Assembly (NCBI GenBank): GCA_025929595.1
Contig: JAICQA010000128.1
Location: 1-7,539, forward strand
DNA length: 7,539 nucleotides
Source of the DNA: Xanthobacteraceae bacterium
Lineage (GTDB): Bacteria; Pseudomonadota; Alphaproteobacteria; Rhizobiales; Xanthobacteraceae
Direction of reading: 5' to 3'
Positions 1 through 6,149 of this stretch are shown here, in pieces. The first letter of the stretch is position 1; each line of letters begins with the position of its first letter. The notes beneath the pieces are model-generated. The model saw only the letters and a program-made list of their open reading frames with translations, was not told where the DNA came from and did not search any database. Made by a program: the position numbers and the translations under genes.

Positions 1-160
1 CTTATTATTTTTTTCGAACGGTCTTGCGTTTCGAGCCTTGGCCCCCCTGGGTCTTTTGTCTCAACCTTATGGTTGCGCTCCACTTGGTTGTGCGCGAGCG
101 GCTGGTGGTCAAGCTCGACGTTTACGAAGTGCTATAGGGCCGAAAGCCTCGATTTCAGCC
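1..160. other. Left-edge region without a supportable gene
   Basis: This stretch is visibly less GC-rich than the rest of the window, with a T-run near base 8-14. Several frames stay open across part of it, but none has a convincing start, ribosome binding site or recognisable protein. One minus-strand frame ends in a tandem TAA-TAA (complement of 2-7) with a lysine/arginine-rich tail, but it has no ATG before its upstream stop. One plus-strand frame open from the left edge ends in TAG at 135-137. Either could be the tail of a neighbouring gene or chance. I see no tRNA or clear intrinsic terminator. Confidence 0.5.
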
Positions 161-162
161 CC

Positions 163-192
163 TTGATCCGCTTAACCAGATAGTTATACAAT
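163..192 (+). promoter_or_regulatory. Predicted sigma70-type promoter of the catabolic operon
   Basis: A -35-like TTGATC (163-168) is followed after 18 nt by TACAAT (187-192); the alternative TATACA at 185-190 gives a 16-nt spacer. The -10 lies inside the palindrome at 183-197, so a repressor bound there would block RNA polymerase. Position relative to the first gene (about 30 nt before its ATG) is normal. The assignment rests on sequence similarity to the sigma70 consensus only. Confidence 0.5.
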
Positions 193-197
193 ATAAC
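183..197. promoter_or_regulatory. Palindromic operator, probable MarR-family site
   Basis: GTTATACAATATAAC is an inverted repeat with two perfect 6-bp arms (183-188 and 192-197) around CAA. It overlaps the predicted -10 and lies 26 nt before the first start codon. A 15-bp palindrome of this size fits a winged-helix dimer such as MarR proteins. The same GYTAT-N5-ATARC pattern recurs upstream of the marR gene at 6100-6114. Binding by the encoded MarR protein is an inference. Confidence 0.6.
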
Positions 198-205
198 GAT
201 AATAC

Positions 206-219
206 GAGGAGGCCGAGGA
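206..219 (+). promoter_or_regulatory. Ribosome binding site of the first operon gene
   Basis: GAGGAGG at 206-212 is a strong Shine-Dalgarno match but sits 11 nt from the ATG at 224; a second purine-rich core, GAGGA at 215-219, is 4 nt away. Together they support this start, and there is no competing ATG nearby. Confidence 0.65.
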
Positions 220-223
220 TCAC

Positions 224-1030
224 ATGGACGCCGCGCGCAAACAGGACCTGCCGGGCAATCTGCCGGCTTCGCTCCATGCCGAATTGCGCGGCGACATCGC
301 CGTACTTCGCCTGTCGCGGCCGCAGAAGCGCAATGCGCTCGACGACGACACGGTGGCGGGCCTGGAAGTTTTCTTTCAGCAACTGCCAGGTTCGGTGAAG
401 GCCGTTGTCCTGCATGGCGAAGGCGACCATTTCTCGGCCGGCCTCGATCTCAACGAACTGACCGAGCGCGATTTCGCCGAAGCCGTCGAACATTCGCGCG
501 GCTGGCATCGCATTTTCGAGCAGATCGAGTTCGGCAAGGTGCCGGTCGTCTCCGTCCTGCACGGCGCGGTCGTCGGTGGTGGCCTGGAGCTCGCCTGCTC
601 GACCCACGTCCGCGTCGCGGAAGAGAGCGCCTATTACGGTCTGCCTGAAGGCACGCGCGGCATCTTTGTCGGCGGCGGTGGCTCCGTGCGCATCCCGCGC
701 GTGATCGGCGTCTCGCGCATGATGGAAATGATGTTGACCGGCCGCACCTATGGCGCGGAAGAAGGTCAGGCGCTCGGCCTCTCGCATCATCTTGTGCCGA
801 AAGGCGAGGGACTGAAGAAGGGCCTCGAGCTTGCGGCGAAGATCGCCACCAACACCTCGCTGACGAATTTCGCCATCATCCAGGCGCTGCCGCGCATCGC
901 CGAGTCCGACCGTTCGAGCGGCTTCCTCACGGAGTCGCTCGTAGCATCGCTCACGCAGAGCGGCGGCGAGGCCAAGGCGCGCCTCAAGGCGTTCCTCGAG
1001 AAGCGCGCGCCGAAAGTGGTGCGGGATTGA
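224..1030 (+). CDS. Enoyl-CoA hydratase (crotonase family), probable hydroxycinnamoyl-CoA hydratase
   Basis: This 268-residue protein has normal crotonase length. It probably adds water to a 2-enoyl-CoA, here plausibly feruloyl- or p-coumaroyl-CoA, in the cytoplasm. The family signs are in order: SRPQKRNAL (residues 31-39), the first oxyanion-hole loop FSAGLDL (70-76), GGGLELAC (118-125) and GLPEGTRGIFVGGGG (139-153). Both acid/base glutamates of classical enoyl-CoA hydratase (rat E144 and E164) are present as E122 and E142. From family knowledge, the hydroxycinnamoyl-CoA hydratase-lyase that cleaves to vanillin carries a serine at the first position, so this protein reads as a true hydratase rather than a lyase. 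It is the first gene of a five-gene operon and sits directly behind the operator. Substrate is inferred from context; a general enoyl-CoA hydratase remains possible. Confidence 0.9.
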   Translation: MDAARKQDLPGNLPASLHAELRGDIAVLRLSRPQKRNALDDDTVAGLEVFFQQLPGSVKAVVLHGEGDHFSAGLDLNELTERDFAEAVEHSRGWHRIFEQIEFGKVPVVSVLHGAVVGGGLELACSTHVRVAEESAYYGLPEGTRGIFVGGGGSVRIPRVIGVSRMMEMMLTGRTYGAEEGQALGLSHHLVPKGEGLKKGLELAAKIATNTSLTNFAIIQALPRIAESDRSSGFLTESLVASLTQSGGEAKARLKAFLEKRAPKVVRD

Positions 1031-1089
1031 TCGCGACCCACGCGATCCAATAAGTATAAAGACGCAGGTTTACGTCACGGGCAGGAGCG
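1031..1089 (+). other. Short intergenic spacer in the operon
   Basis: The 59-nt gap between the hydratase and the ligase is the longest inside the operon. It includes an AT-rich patch (about 1049-1060) but no convincing promoter pair or hairpin. AGGAG at 1083-1087 lies only 2 nt before the ATG of the next gene, closer than usual. The in-frame codons upstream reach a stop at 1057-1059 with no alternative start, so ATG 1090 stands. Confidence 0.4.
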
Positions 1090-2973
1090 ATGTCGAAGGC
1101 ATTGCGCGAAGAAGGTTCCGCCAAGGCCGCGCCCTACCGGCCGGTCAACGTCAGCGGCCGCGATTATGAGATCGACCGCCGCCCCGACGGCACGATCTAT
1201 ATGCGCTCGCCGCACAAGCTCGGGTCCTACCCGGTTAAGATCACCGAGCGGCTCGAATACTGGGCGAAAGAAACGCCCGAGCGCACCTTCATGGCGCAGC
1301 GAGGCGAGGACGGCGAGTGGCGTCGCGTTTCCTACGTAGACGCCTTGCGCACCGCGCGCAGCATCGGCCAGTGGCTGCTGTCGCGCAATCTGTCGGCTGA
1401 CAAGCCGCTCGCGATCCTCTCCGGCAACAGTCTCGAACACGCGTTGATGGGCCTGGCCGCGAACTATGTCGGCATCCCGTATGTGCCGATCTCACCGGCC
1501 TATTCGCTGATCTCCGAGGATTTCGGCAAGCTCCGCCACATCTTCAAGCTGCTCACGCCAGGCCTTGTCTTCGCGCAGGACGGCAAGCAGTTCGGCCGCG
1601 CGATCGAAACGATCGTGCCCGCCGATATGGAAATCGTCGTCGCAAAAAATCCGCCGGCGAACCGCGTCACGTCGCTGTTCGAAGCGATCGCCGGCATGGA
1701 GCCGACCGCGGCCGTCGATGAAGCGCACGACAGGATCGGCCCCGATACCGTCACCAAGATCCTGTTCACGTCGGGCTCCACCGGCTTGCCGAAAGGTGTG
1801 ATCAACACCCAGCGCATGTGGTGTTCGAACCAGGAAATGATCGCGGCCCAGCTTCGCTTCTTCCGCGACGAGCCGCCGGTGATCGTCGACTGGTCGCCCT
1901 GGCATCACACCGCCGGCGGCAACCATAATGTCGGCTTCATCATCTATAACGGCGGCACGCTCTACATCGACGAAGGCAAGCCGCTGCCGGGCCAGATCGA
2001 GACGACGGTGAAGAACCTGCGCGAGATCGCGTGCAACTGGTACTTCACGGTCCCGAAGGGCTTCGAGGCGCTGATCCCGTTCTTCCGCAAGGACGCGGAG
2101 CTGCGCAAAGTCTTCTTCAGCAAGCTGAAAGTGCTGTGGTTCGCGGGGGCCGCGCTCTCGCAATCTACGTTTGACGAGATGCAGGAGCTTGCCGAGCAGA
2201 CGATCGGCGAGCGCGTGATGTTCCTGACGGGCCTCGGCGCGACCGAGACCGCGCCCATGGCCATCGGCCGCATGTGGATGTCGAAGGACTCAACCAACAT
2301 GGGCCTGCCGGCGCCGGGCGTTGAACTCAAGCTCGTACCGAACGGCGGCAAGCTGGAGGCACGGCTCAAGGGTCCGAACATCACGCCGGGCTACTGGCGC
2401 CAGCCCGACCTCACCGCCAAGGCCTTCGACGAGGAAGGCTTCTACAAGCTTGGCGATGCGCTGAAATTCGAGGATCCCAACGATCCGAGCCTCGGCCTCC
2501 TGTTCGACGGCCGCGTGGCAGAAGACTTCAAGCTCTCGAGCGGCACCTGGGTCAGCGTCGGCCCGCTGCGCGCGCGGCTGATCGGCCAGTTCGAGCCGCT
2601 CGCGCGCGACGTCGTGATCGGCGGCGCCGACCAGGAAGAGATCGCCGTGCTCATCTTCCCCGTGATCGACGCCTGCCGCGCGCTCGCGCCCGAGCTCACG
2701 AAAGCATCGCCCGAGAAAGTCGTCGTGCATCCGGTTGTGCTCGCAGCCTTCCGCGACAAGCTCAATGCATTCGCGAAAACGTCCACCGGCGGTTCGAACC
2801 GCGTCTGCCGCGCGATCCTGCTGGCCGAGCCGCCATCGCTCGACGCGGGCGAGATGACGGATAAAGGCTCGATCAACCAGCGCGCGGTGTTGGAGCGCCG
2901 CAAGGCCGAAGTTGCGGACCTCTATGCCGCGCAACCGTCCGACAGGGTCATTCAGATCGACAGGAAGAAATAG
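1090..2973 (+). CDS. fcs: Feruloyl-CoA synthetase-like acyl-CoA ligase (AMP-forming)
   Basis: This 627-residue cytoplasmic enzyme belongs to the adenylate-forming (ANL) superfamily and should activate a carboxylic acid with ATP and CoA, giving AMP and pyrophosphate. Core motifs appear in order: phosphate-binding loop LFTSGSTGLPKG (residues 225-236), WHHTAGG (271-277), the ATE motif GLGATETAP (381-389), YKLGDA (452-457), and the hinge region LFDGRVAEDFKLSSG (471-485). The C-terminal catalytic lysine is probably K592 in TDKGSINQR. The length above 600, the N-terminal block resembling YRPV...RRPDGTIYMRSPH, and the divergent C-terminal DKGSINQ motif match feruloyl-CoA synthase-type proteins rather than ordinary fatty-acyl ligases. 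This is the committing step of the operon; the gene ends 2 nt before the thiolase start. Ferulate versus p-coumarate or another arylpropenoate cannot be settled from sequence. Confidence 0.85.
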   Translation: MSKALREEGSAKAAPYRPVNVSGRDYEIDRRPDGTIYMRSPHKLGSYPVKITERLEYWAKETPERTFMAQRGEDGEWRRVSYVDALRTARSIGQWLLSRNLSADKPLAILSGNSLEHALMGLAANYVGIPYVPISPAYSLISEDFGKLRHIFKLLTPGLVFAQDGKQFGRAIETIVPADMEIVVAKNPPANRVTSLFEAIAGMEPTAAVDEAHDRIGPDTVTKILFTSGSTGLPKGVINTQRMWCSNQEMIAAQLRFFRDEPPVIVDWSPWHHTAGGNHNVGFIIYNGGTLYIDEGKPLPGQIETTVKNLREIACNWYFTVPKGFEALIPFFRKDAELRKVFFSKLKVLWFAGAALSQSTFDEMQELAEQTIGERVMFLTGLGATETAPMAIGRMWMSKDSTNMGLPAPGVELKLVPNGGKLEARLKGPNITPGYWRQPDLTAKAFDEEGFYKLGDALKFEDPNDPSLGLLFDGRVAEDFKLSSGTWVSVGPLRARLIGQFEPLARDVVIGGADQEEIAVLIFPVIDACRALAPELTKASPEKVVVHPVVLAAFRDKLNAFAKTSTGGSNRVCRAILLAEPPSLDAGEMTDKGSINQRAVLERRKAEVADLYAAQPSDRVIQIDRKK

Positions 2974-2975
2974 TC

Positions 2976-4241
2976 ATGGCTGCTGCGAAAGCCGGTGTAG
3001 GTGCCGAGTGGAACGATATCTGGCTCATTGATGGCGTCCGCACGCCCTTCGCCGACTACGGCGGCGTGCTCGCGGCGAACTCGCCAACCGATCTCGGCAT
3101 CAAGGCCGCGCGCGAAGCCTTCAAGCGCTCGGGCGTCTCGCCCGACGATGTCGGCGCAGTAATCACCGGCTCCATGGCGCAGGCGAGCTTCGACACCTAC
3201 TGCCTGCCGCGTCACGTCGGCATCTATTCGGGCGTGCCCATCGAGGTGCCCGCGCACATGGTTCAGCGCGTCTGCGGCACCGGCATGGAATTGCTGATGC
3301 AAGCCGCCGACACGATCAGCCATCGCGGTGTCGAGCTGACACTTTGCGTCGGCACCGAGTCCATGAGCCGCAATCCGGTCGCCTCCTACACCATGCGCGG
3401 CTTCCGCATGGGCGAGACGAACATGAAGGATTTCCTCTGGGAAGCGCTGCTCGATCCCGCGCCGGGCTCAACGATGGGCGACACGGCGGAACGCCTCGCG
3501 CGCGAGTACCAGATTACGCGGCCCGAAGTGGACGCCTATGCCGCGCGCAGCTTCGACCGCGCGGTCGCCGCGCAAAAGAGCGGCTTCCTCGCCGGTGAAA
3601 TCGTGCCGGTGAAGACCGAAACATTCGAGCGCGAAGGGTACAATTCGCGCGAATTCAAGCTGCGCAGCAAGGATGCGGAACTCAGCGTCGACACCCATGT
3701 CCGCCCGTCGCCTGTAGACGCGCTTGCAAAAATCCGCCCCGCCTTCGGCGGCGTGCAGACCGGCGGCAACTCGTCGGCGGTCGTTGACGGTGCTGCAGCC
3801 GTGCTCGTCTCGTCGGGCGACTACGCCAAAAAGCACGGCAAGAAGCCGCTCGCGCGCATTGTCGCGGGTGTCACCGTCGGCGTGCCGCCGGAGAACATGG
3901 GCTTCGGTCCGGTCCCCGCGATCCGCGCGCTCCTGGAGCGCACCGGCCTCAAGCTCGCCGACATCGATCGCTTCGAGATCAATGAGGCGTTCGGCGCGCA
4001 GGTCATGGCCTGCTCGCGCGAGCTTGGGCTCGATGAGAACAAGCTCAATGTAAACGGCGGCGCCATCGCCATCGGCCATCCGCTCGGCGTGACCGGCGTG
4101 CGCCTCGCGCTCACCATCGGCCGCGAGTTGCAGCGCTTGGCCGGCCGTTATGGCATTGTCGCGGCCTGCATCGGCGGCGGGCAGGGGATCGCGGTTCTCC
4201 TTGAAAATCCCAACGCCAAGAACGGGAAGGGGACGAACTGA
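2976..4241 (+). CDS. Thiolase (acetyl-CoA C-acyltransferase), probable 3-oxo-arylpropionyl-CoA thiolase
   Basis: This 421-residue protein has the full thiolase fold and catalytic set. The acyl-accepting cysteine is C100 in VQRVCGTGMELL, NEAFG lies at 336-340, the histidine is H368 in GGAIAIGHPLGVTG, and the second cysteine is C398 in AACIGGGQGIA. Lacking a condensation-specific context, it most likely works in the degradative direction, splitting a 3-oxoacyl-CoA with CoA into acetyl-CoA and a shortened acyl-CoA (an aroyl-CoA in the proposed pathway). It starts 2 nt after the ligase stop, with AGGAAG at 2962-2967 as ribosome binding site, and its TGA shares a base with the next ATG (TGATG at 4239-4243), a sign of translational coupling. 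Chain-length and aromatic preference cannot be read directly. Confidence 0.9.
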   Translation: MAAAKAGVGAEWNDIWLIDGVRTPFADYGGVLAANSPTDLGIKAAREAFKRSGVSPDDVGAVITGSMAQASFDTYCLPRHVGIYSGVPIEVPAHMVQRVCGTGMELLMQAADTISHRGVELTLCVGTESMSRNPVASYTMRGFRMGETNMKDFLWEALLDPAPGSTMGDTAERLAREYQITRPEVDAYAARSFDRAVAAQKSGFLAGEIVPVKTETFEREGYNSREFKLRSKDAELSVDTHVRPSPVDALAKIRPAFGGVQTGGNSSAVVDGAAAVLVSSGDYAKKHGKKPLARIVAGVTVGVPPENMGFGPVPAIRALLERTGLKLADIDRFEINEAFGAQVMACSRELGLDENKLNVNGGAIAIGHPLGVTGVRLALTIGRELQRLAGRYGIVAACIGGGQGIAVLLENPNAKNGKGTN

Positions 4242-5002
4242 TGGATCCGAGACGACATGCCGCCATCGTGACGGGCGGCGCATCGGGCTTGGGCGGCGCG
4301 ACCGCCGCCGCGCTCGCCAAGGCGGGCGCCAAGGTTGCGATTTTCGATATCAATATGGACGCCGCGAAGGCGCACGCCGAGAAGATCGGCGGCATTGCGA
4401 TCAAGTGCGATGTGTCGAGCGCCGATGGCGCGGCTGCAGCGGTGAAAGAAGCCGCCGACAAGAACGGCGTCGCCCGCATCCTCGTCAATTGCGCGGGCAT
4501 CGCGACCGCCAAGCGCATCGTCGGCCGTGACGGCCCACTGCCGCTCTCCGAGTTCGAGAAGGTTATCACCGTCAATCTCATCGGCTCGTTCAACATGATG
4601 CGTCTCGTCGCGGCGGCGTTGCAGTCTGCGCCCGAGCTCGACGCGGGCGAGCGCGGCGTGATCGTTTCGACAGCGTCCGTCGCGGCCTACGAAGGCCAGA
4701 TCGGCCAGGCCGCTTATTCGGCGTCGAAGGGCGGTGTGATGGCACTCACCTTGCCGGCGGCACGCGAATTCGCGCAGTTCGGCATCCGCGTGAATACGGT
4801 CGCGCCCGGCGTCTTCAGGACGCCCTTGCTCGCGGGCCTGCCGGAAGAAGCGCAGCAGAGTCTGGCGGCCGCCGTGCCGTTCCCCAAGCTCCTCGGCACG
4901 CCGGAAGAGTTCGCCGCGCTCGTCATGCACATGGTCGAGAATCGCTACATCAACGGCGAGACGGTGCGCATCGACGGCGCGCTCCGCATGGCGCCGAAGT
5001 AA
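4241..5002 (+). CDS. SDR-family 3-hydroxyacyl-CoA dehydrogenase (HSD10/type II-like)
   Basis: This 253-residue short-chain dehydrogenase probably oxidises the 3-hydroxyacyl-CoA made by the operon hydratase to the 3-oxoacyl-CoA used by the thiolase. It shows the nucleotide-binding TGGASGLG (11-18), an aspartate after the second strand (D36 in FDIN) that usually means NAD preference, NCAG (83-86), N112, and the catalytic S146, Y159 and K163 in QAAYSASKGG. The segment around TASVAAYEGQIGQAAYS closely resembles mitochondrial type II 3-hydroxyacyl-CoA dehydrogenase (17beta-HSD10), which supports a CoA-ester substrate over a sugar or a lipid. It overlaps the thiolase by one base. The specific substrate is inferred from the operon. 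Confidence 0.88.
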   Translation: MDPRRHAAIVTGGASGLGGATAAALAKAGAKVAIFDINMDAAKAHAEKIGGIAIKCDVSSADGAAAAVKEAADKNGVARILVNCAGIATAKRIVGRDGPLPLSEFEKVITVNLIGSFNMMRLVAAALQSAPELDAGERGVIVSTASVAAYEGQIGQAAYSASKGGVMALTLPAAREFAQFGIRVNTVAPGVFRTPLLAGLPEEAQQSLAAAVPFPKLLGTPEEFAALVMHMVENRYINGETVRIDGALRMAPK

Positions 5003-5019
5003 ATCCCGAGAGAAAATAA

Positions 5020-5439
5020 ATGTTGGTCAACAAGCGCACCGTGCGCATCACCTGGGGCGACTGCGACCCCGCGGGCATTGTCTATTACCCGCGCTATTTC
5101 GAGATGTTCGACGAGAGCACGGTTCAATTGTTCGAGCGCGCGCTCGGCATGACCAAGTTCCAGTCGCAAAAAGAGTTCGGCTTCGCGGGCTACCCGATGG
5201 TGGATACGCGCGCGAAATTCTCGATCCCGAACCGCTACGGCGACGACGTGGAGATCGAAAGCACGATCGCCGAATTCCGCCGCTCGAGCTTCGACATCCA
5301 GCACCGCATGCTGAAGAACGGTCAGCTCTCGGTCGAATGCAGCGAGACGCGCGTCTGGGTCGGCCGCGATCCGGCCGACGCCTCGAAGATCAAGGCGATC
5401 CCGATCCCGCAGGCGGTGATCGACAAATTCAAAGGCTAG
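5020..5439 (+). CDS. 4-hydroxybenzoyl-CoA thioesterase-type hotdog thioesterase
   Basis: This 139-residue single hotdog domain is the usual length for the family. It should hydrolyse an aroyl-CoA to the free acid and CoA, the last step after thiolysis. The active-site block WGDCDPAGIVYYPRYFEMFD (12-31) matches the 4-hydroxybenzoyl-CoA thioesterase of Pseudomonas CBS3 from memory; the catalytic aspartate (D17 there) corresponds to D16 here. The start ATG follows GAGAGA at 5008-5013 by 6 nt, and the gene lies 17 nt after the dehydrogenase. It is the last operon gene, ending 3 nt before the inverted repeat at 5443. Vanilloyl-CoA or 4-hydroxybenzoyl-CoA are the likely substrates; YbgC-like acyl-CoA thioesterases share the fold and cannot be fully excluded. 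Confidence 0.88.
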   Translation: MLVNKRTVRITWGDCDPAGIVYYPRYFEMFDESTVQLFERALGMTKFQSQKEFGFAGYPMVDTRAKFSIPNRYGDDVEIESTIAEFRRSSFDIQHRMLKNGQLSVECSETRVWVGRDPADASKIKAIPIPQAVIDKFKG

Positions 5440-5442
5440 TTC

Positions 5443-5534
5443 GTCGTCCCGGCCGAGCGAAGCGAGAGCCGGGACCGTGCCGAAATCGGCTGATGACGGT
5501 CCCGGATATTCGCTTCGCGAATTTCCGGGACGAC
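5443..5534. repeat. REP-like inverted-repeat element between convergent genes, possible bidirectional terminator
   Basis: Four alternating copies of a 7-bp core (GTCCCGG or its complement CCGGGAC) occur here. The first hairpin pairs 5446-5453 with 5468-5475. The second, 5499-5531, is almost perfect: 8-bp outer arms, one T/T mismatch, then ATTCGC/GCGAAT around a TTC loop. Outer arms 5443-5452 and 5525-5534 are also perfect complements, as are 5471-5478 and 5496-5503, so alternative cruciform or stem structures are possible. GC-rich extragenic palindromes of this kind are common in Bradyrhizobium-type genomes. It fills almost the whole 97-bp gap between the thioesterase stop and the marR stop and has no T-run, so any termination role is inferred. 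Confidence 0.75.
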
Positions 5535-5536
5535 GG

Positions 5537-6067
5537 TCAGCCTTCTTCATCCTCCGCCGTCGGCGTGCCCACCGCGTCCGTGACGCCCTGCAGGAGCCGC
5601 AGCAAATCCTTGCGGCCGGCCTCGCCGATGATCGCGCCGACGCGGGCTTCGTGCTCGGCGCTTACCTCGGCGAGCTTCTGCATCATCGCCGTTCCCTGCT
5701 CGGTCAGGTGCAGGGCATAGGAGCGCCGATCGCTCGCGACCGGCACCCGCTTCGCGAGCCCGCGGCCTTCAAGGGAATCGAGCAGCGCCACGAGATTGGC
5801 GCGCTTGATGTTGAGCGCACTGCTGATCTGGGACTGCCGCAAGCCCGGATTGCGCTCGATCACGATGAGGACGGCATATTGTGCGGGGCGGATGTCGAAC
5901 GGGGCGTAATTGCGCCAGAAGTCCTGAAAAACGGCGAGCTGTGCCCGCCGCAACATGTAGCCCGCGAGGTTCGGCAACGGCCCGAGGTCGATGTCCGCCG
6001 CGCCGTCGCCGTTCGTTTCGCTGCGGCGAGCGGTTCGCTTTGGGCGTAAGTTGTCGGTCCTGCTCAT
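5537..6067 (-). CDS. MarR-family transcriptional regulator, probable repressor of the catabolic operon
   Basis: This 176-residue protein is a typical MarR protein with a basic N-terminal extension. The winged helix-turn-helix is clear: LRQSQISSALNIKRANLVAL (76-95) contains the recognition helix, followed by LEGRGLAKR and the wing with DRRSYALHLTEQG (113-125). Flanking helices (about 31-60 and 126-165) would form the dimer and ligand pocket. MarR proteins next to hydroxycinnamate genes (for example CouR in Rhodopseudomonas palustris) are repressors released by the hydroxycinnamoyl-CoA, so an aryl-CoA is the likely inducer; that is inferred. The gene converges on the operon. GAGGGA (complement of 6070-6075) sits 2 nt before the ATG, and an in-frame stop at 6101-6103 rules out a longer ATG form. 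The palindrome at 6100-6114 suggests autoregulation. Confidence 0.88.
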   Translation of the reverse strand: MSRTDNLRPKRTARRSETNGDGAADIDLGPLPNLAGYMLRRAQLAVFQDFWRNYAPFDIRPAQYAVLIVIERNPGLRQSQISSALNIKRANLVALLDSLEGRGLAKRVPVASDRRSYALHLTEQGTAMMQKLAEVSAEHEARVGAIIGEAGRKDLLRLLQGVTDAVGTPTAEDEEG

Positions 6068-6099
6068 GGTCCCTCGGCGGGCGCTCCGCGCTCCGGATT

Positions 6100-6114
6100 G
6101 CTATCATGCATAGC
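6100..6114. promoter_or_regulatory. Second palindromic operator upstream of marR
   Basis: GCTATCATGCATAGC has 5-bp perfect arms (GCTAT and ATAGC) around CATGC and lies 32 nt before the marR start. It has the same length, spacing and arm pattern (GYTAT-N5-ATARC) as the site at 183-197. This suggests one regulator for both. A good -35 for a marR promoter is not evident. Confidence 0.5.
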
Positions 6115-6149
6115 GAAAATTCTCGCTGCGCGATAGCGCCTGCCGCGTG

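Noticed and set aside
69..137. Small plus-strand frame of 22 codons with ATG
   Set aside because: No ribosome binding site, no similarity I recognise, and the frame is open to the left edge, so it could equally be a tail or chance.
155..790. Minus-strand open frame (211 codons) over the hydratase gene and operon promoter
   Set aside because: The opposite strand encodes a well-conserved crotonase; the antisense product shows no recognisable domain.
1027..1060. Possible internal promoter between hydratase and ligase (TTGATC, then AT-rich TAAGTATAAA)
   Set aside because: The good -10-like TATAAA is 22 nt from the -35-like element, and the alternative TAAGTA with an 18-nt spacer is weak; TTGATC also overlaps the stop codon of the previous gene.
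3468..4930. Two overlapping minus-strand open frames (271 and 260 codons) over the thiolase and dehydrogenase
   Set aside because: Both are opposite genes with complete catalytic motifs, and their sequences are Arg/Asp/Gly-rich as expected for GC-skewed shadows.
5477..6049. Plus-strand open frame (190 codons) opposite marR
   Set aside because: The minus strand encodes an intact MarR winged helix; the plus frame starts inside the inverted repeats and has no family features.
6128..6139. GCGC-GATA-GCGC hairpin as terminator after the MetE-like gene
   Set aside because: The stem has only 4 bp and no T-run, too weak for an intrinsic terminator; cotranscription of the MetE-like gene with marR remains open.
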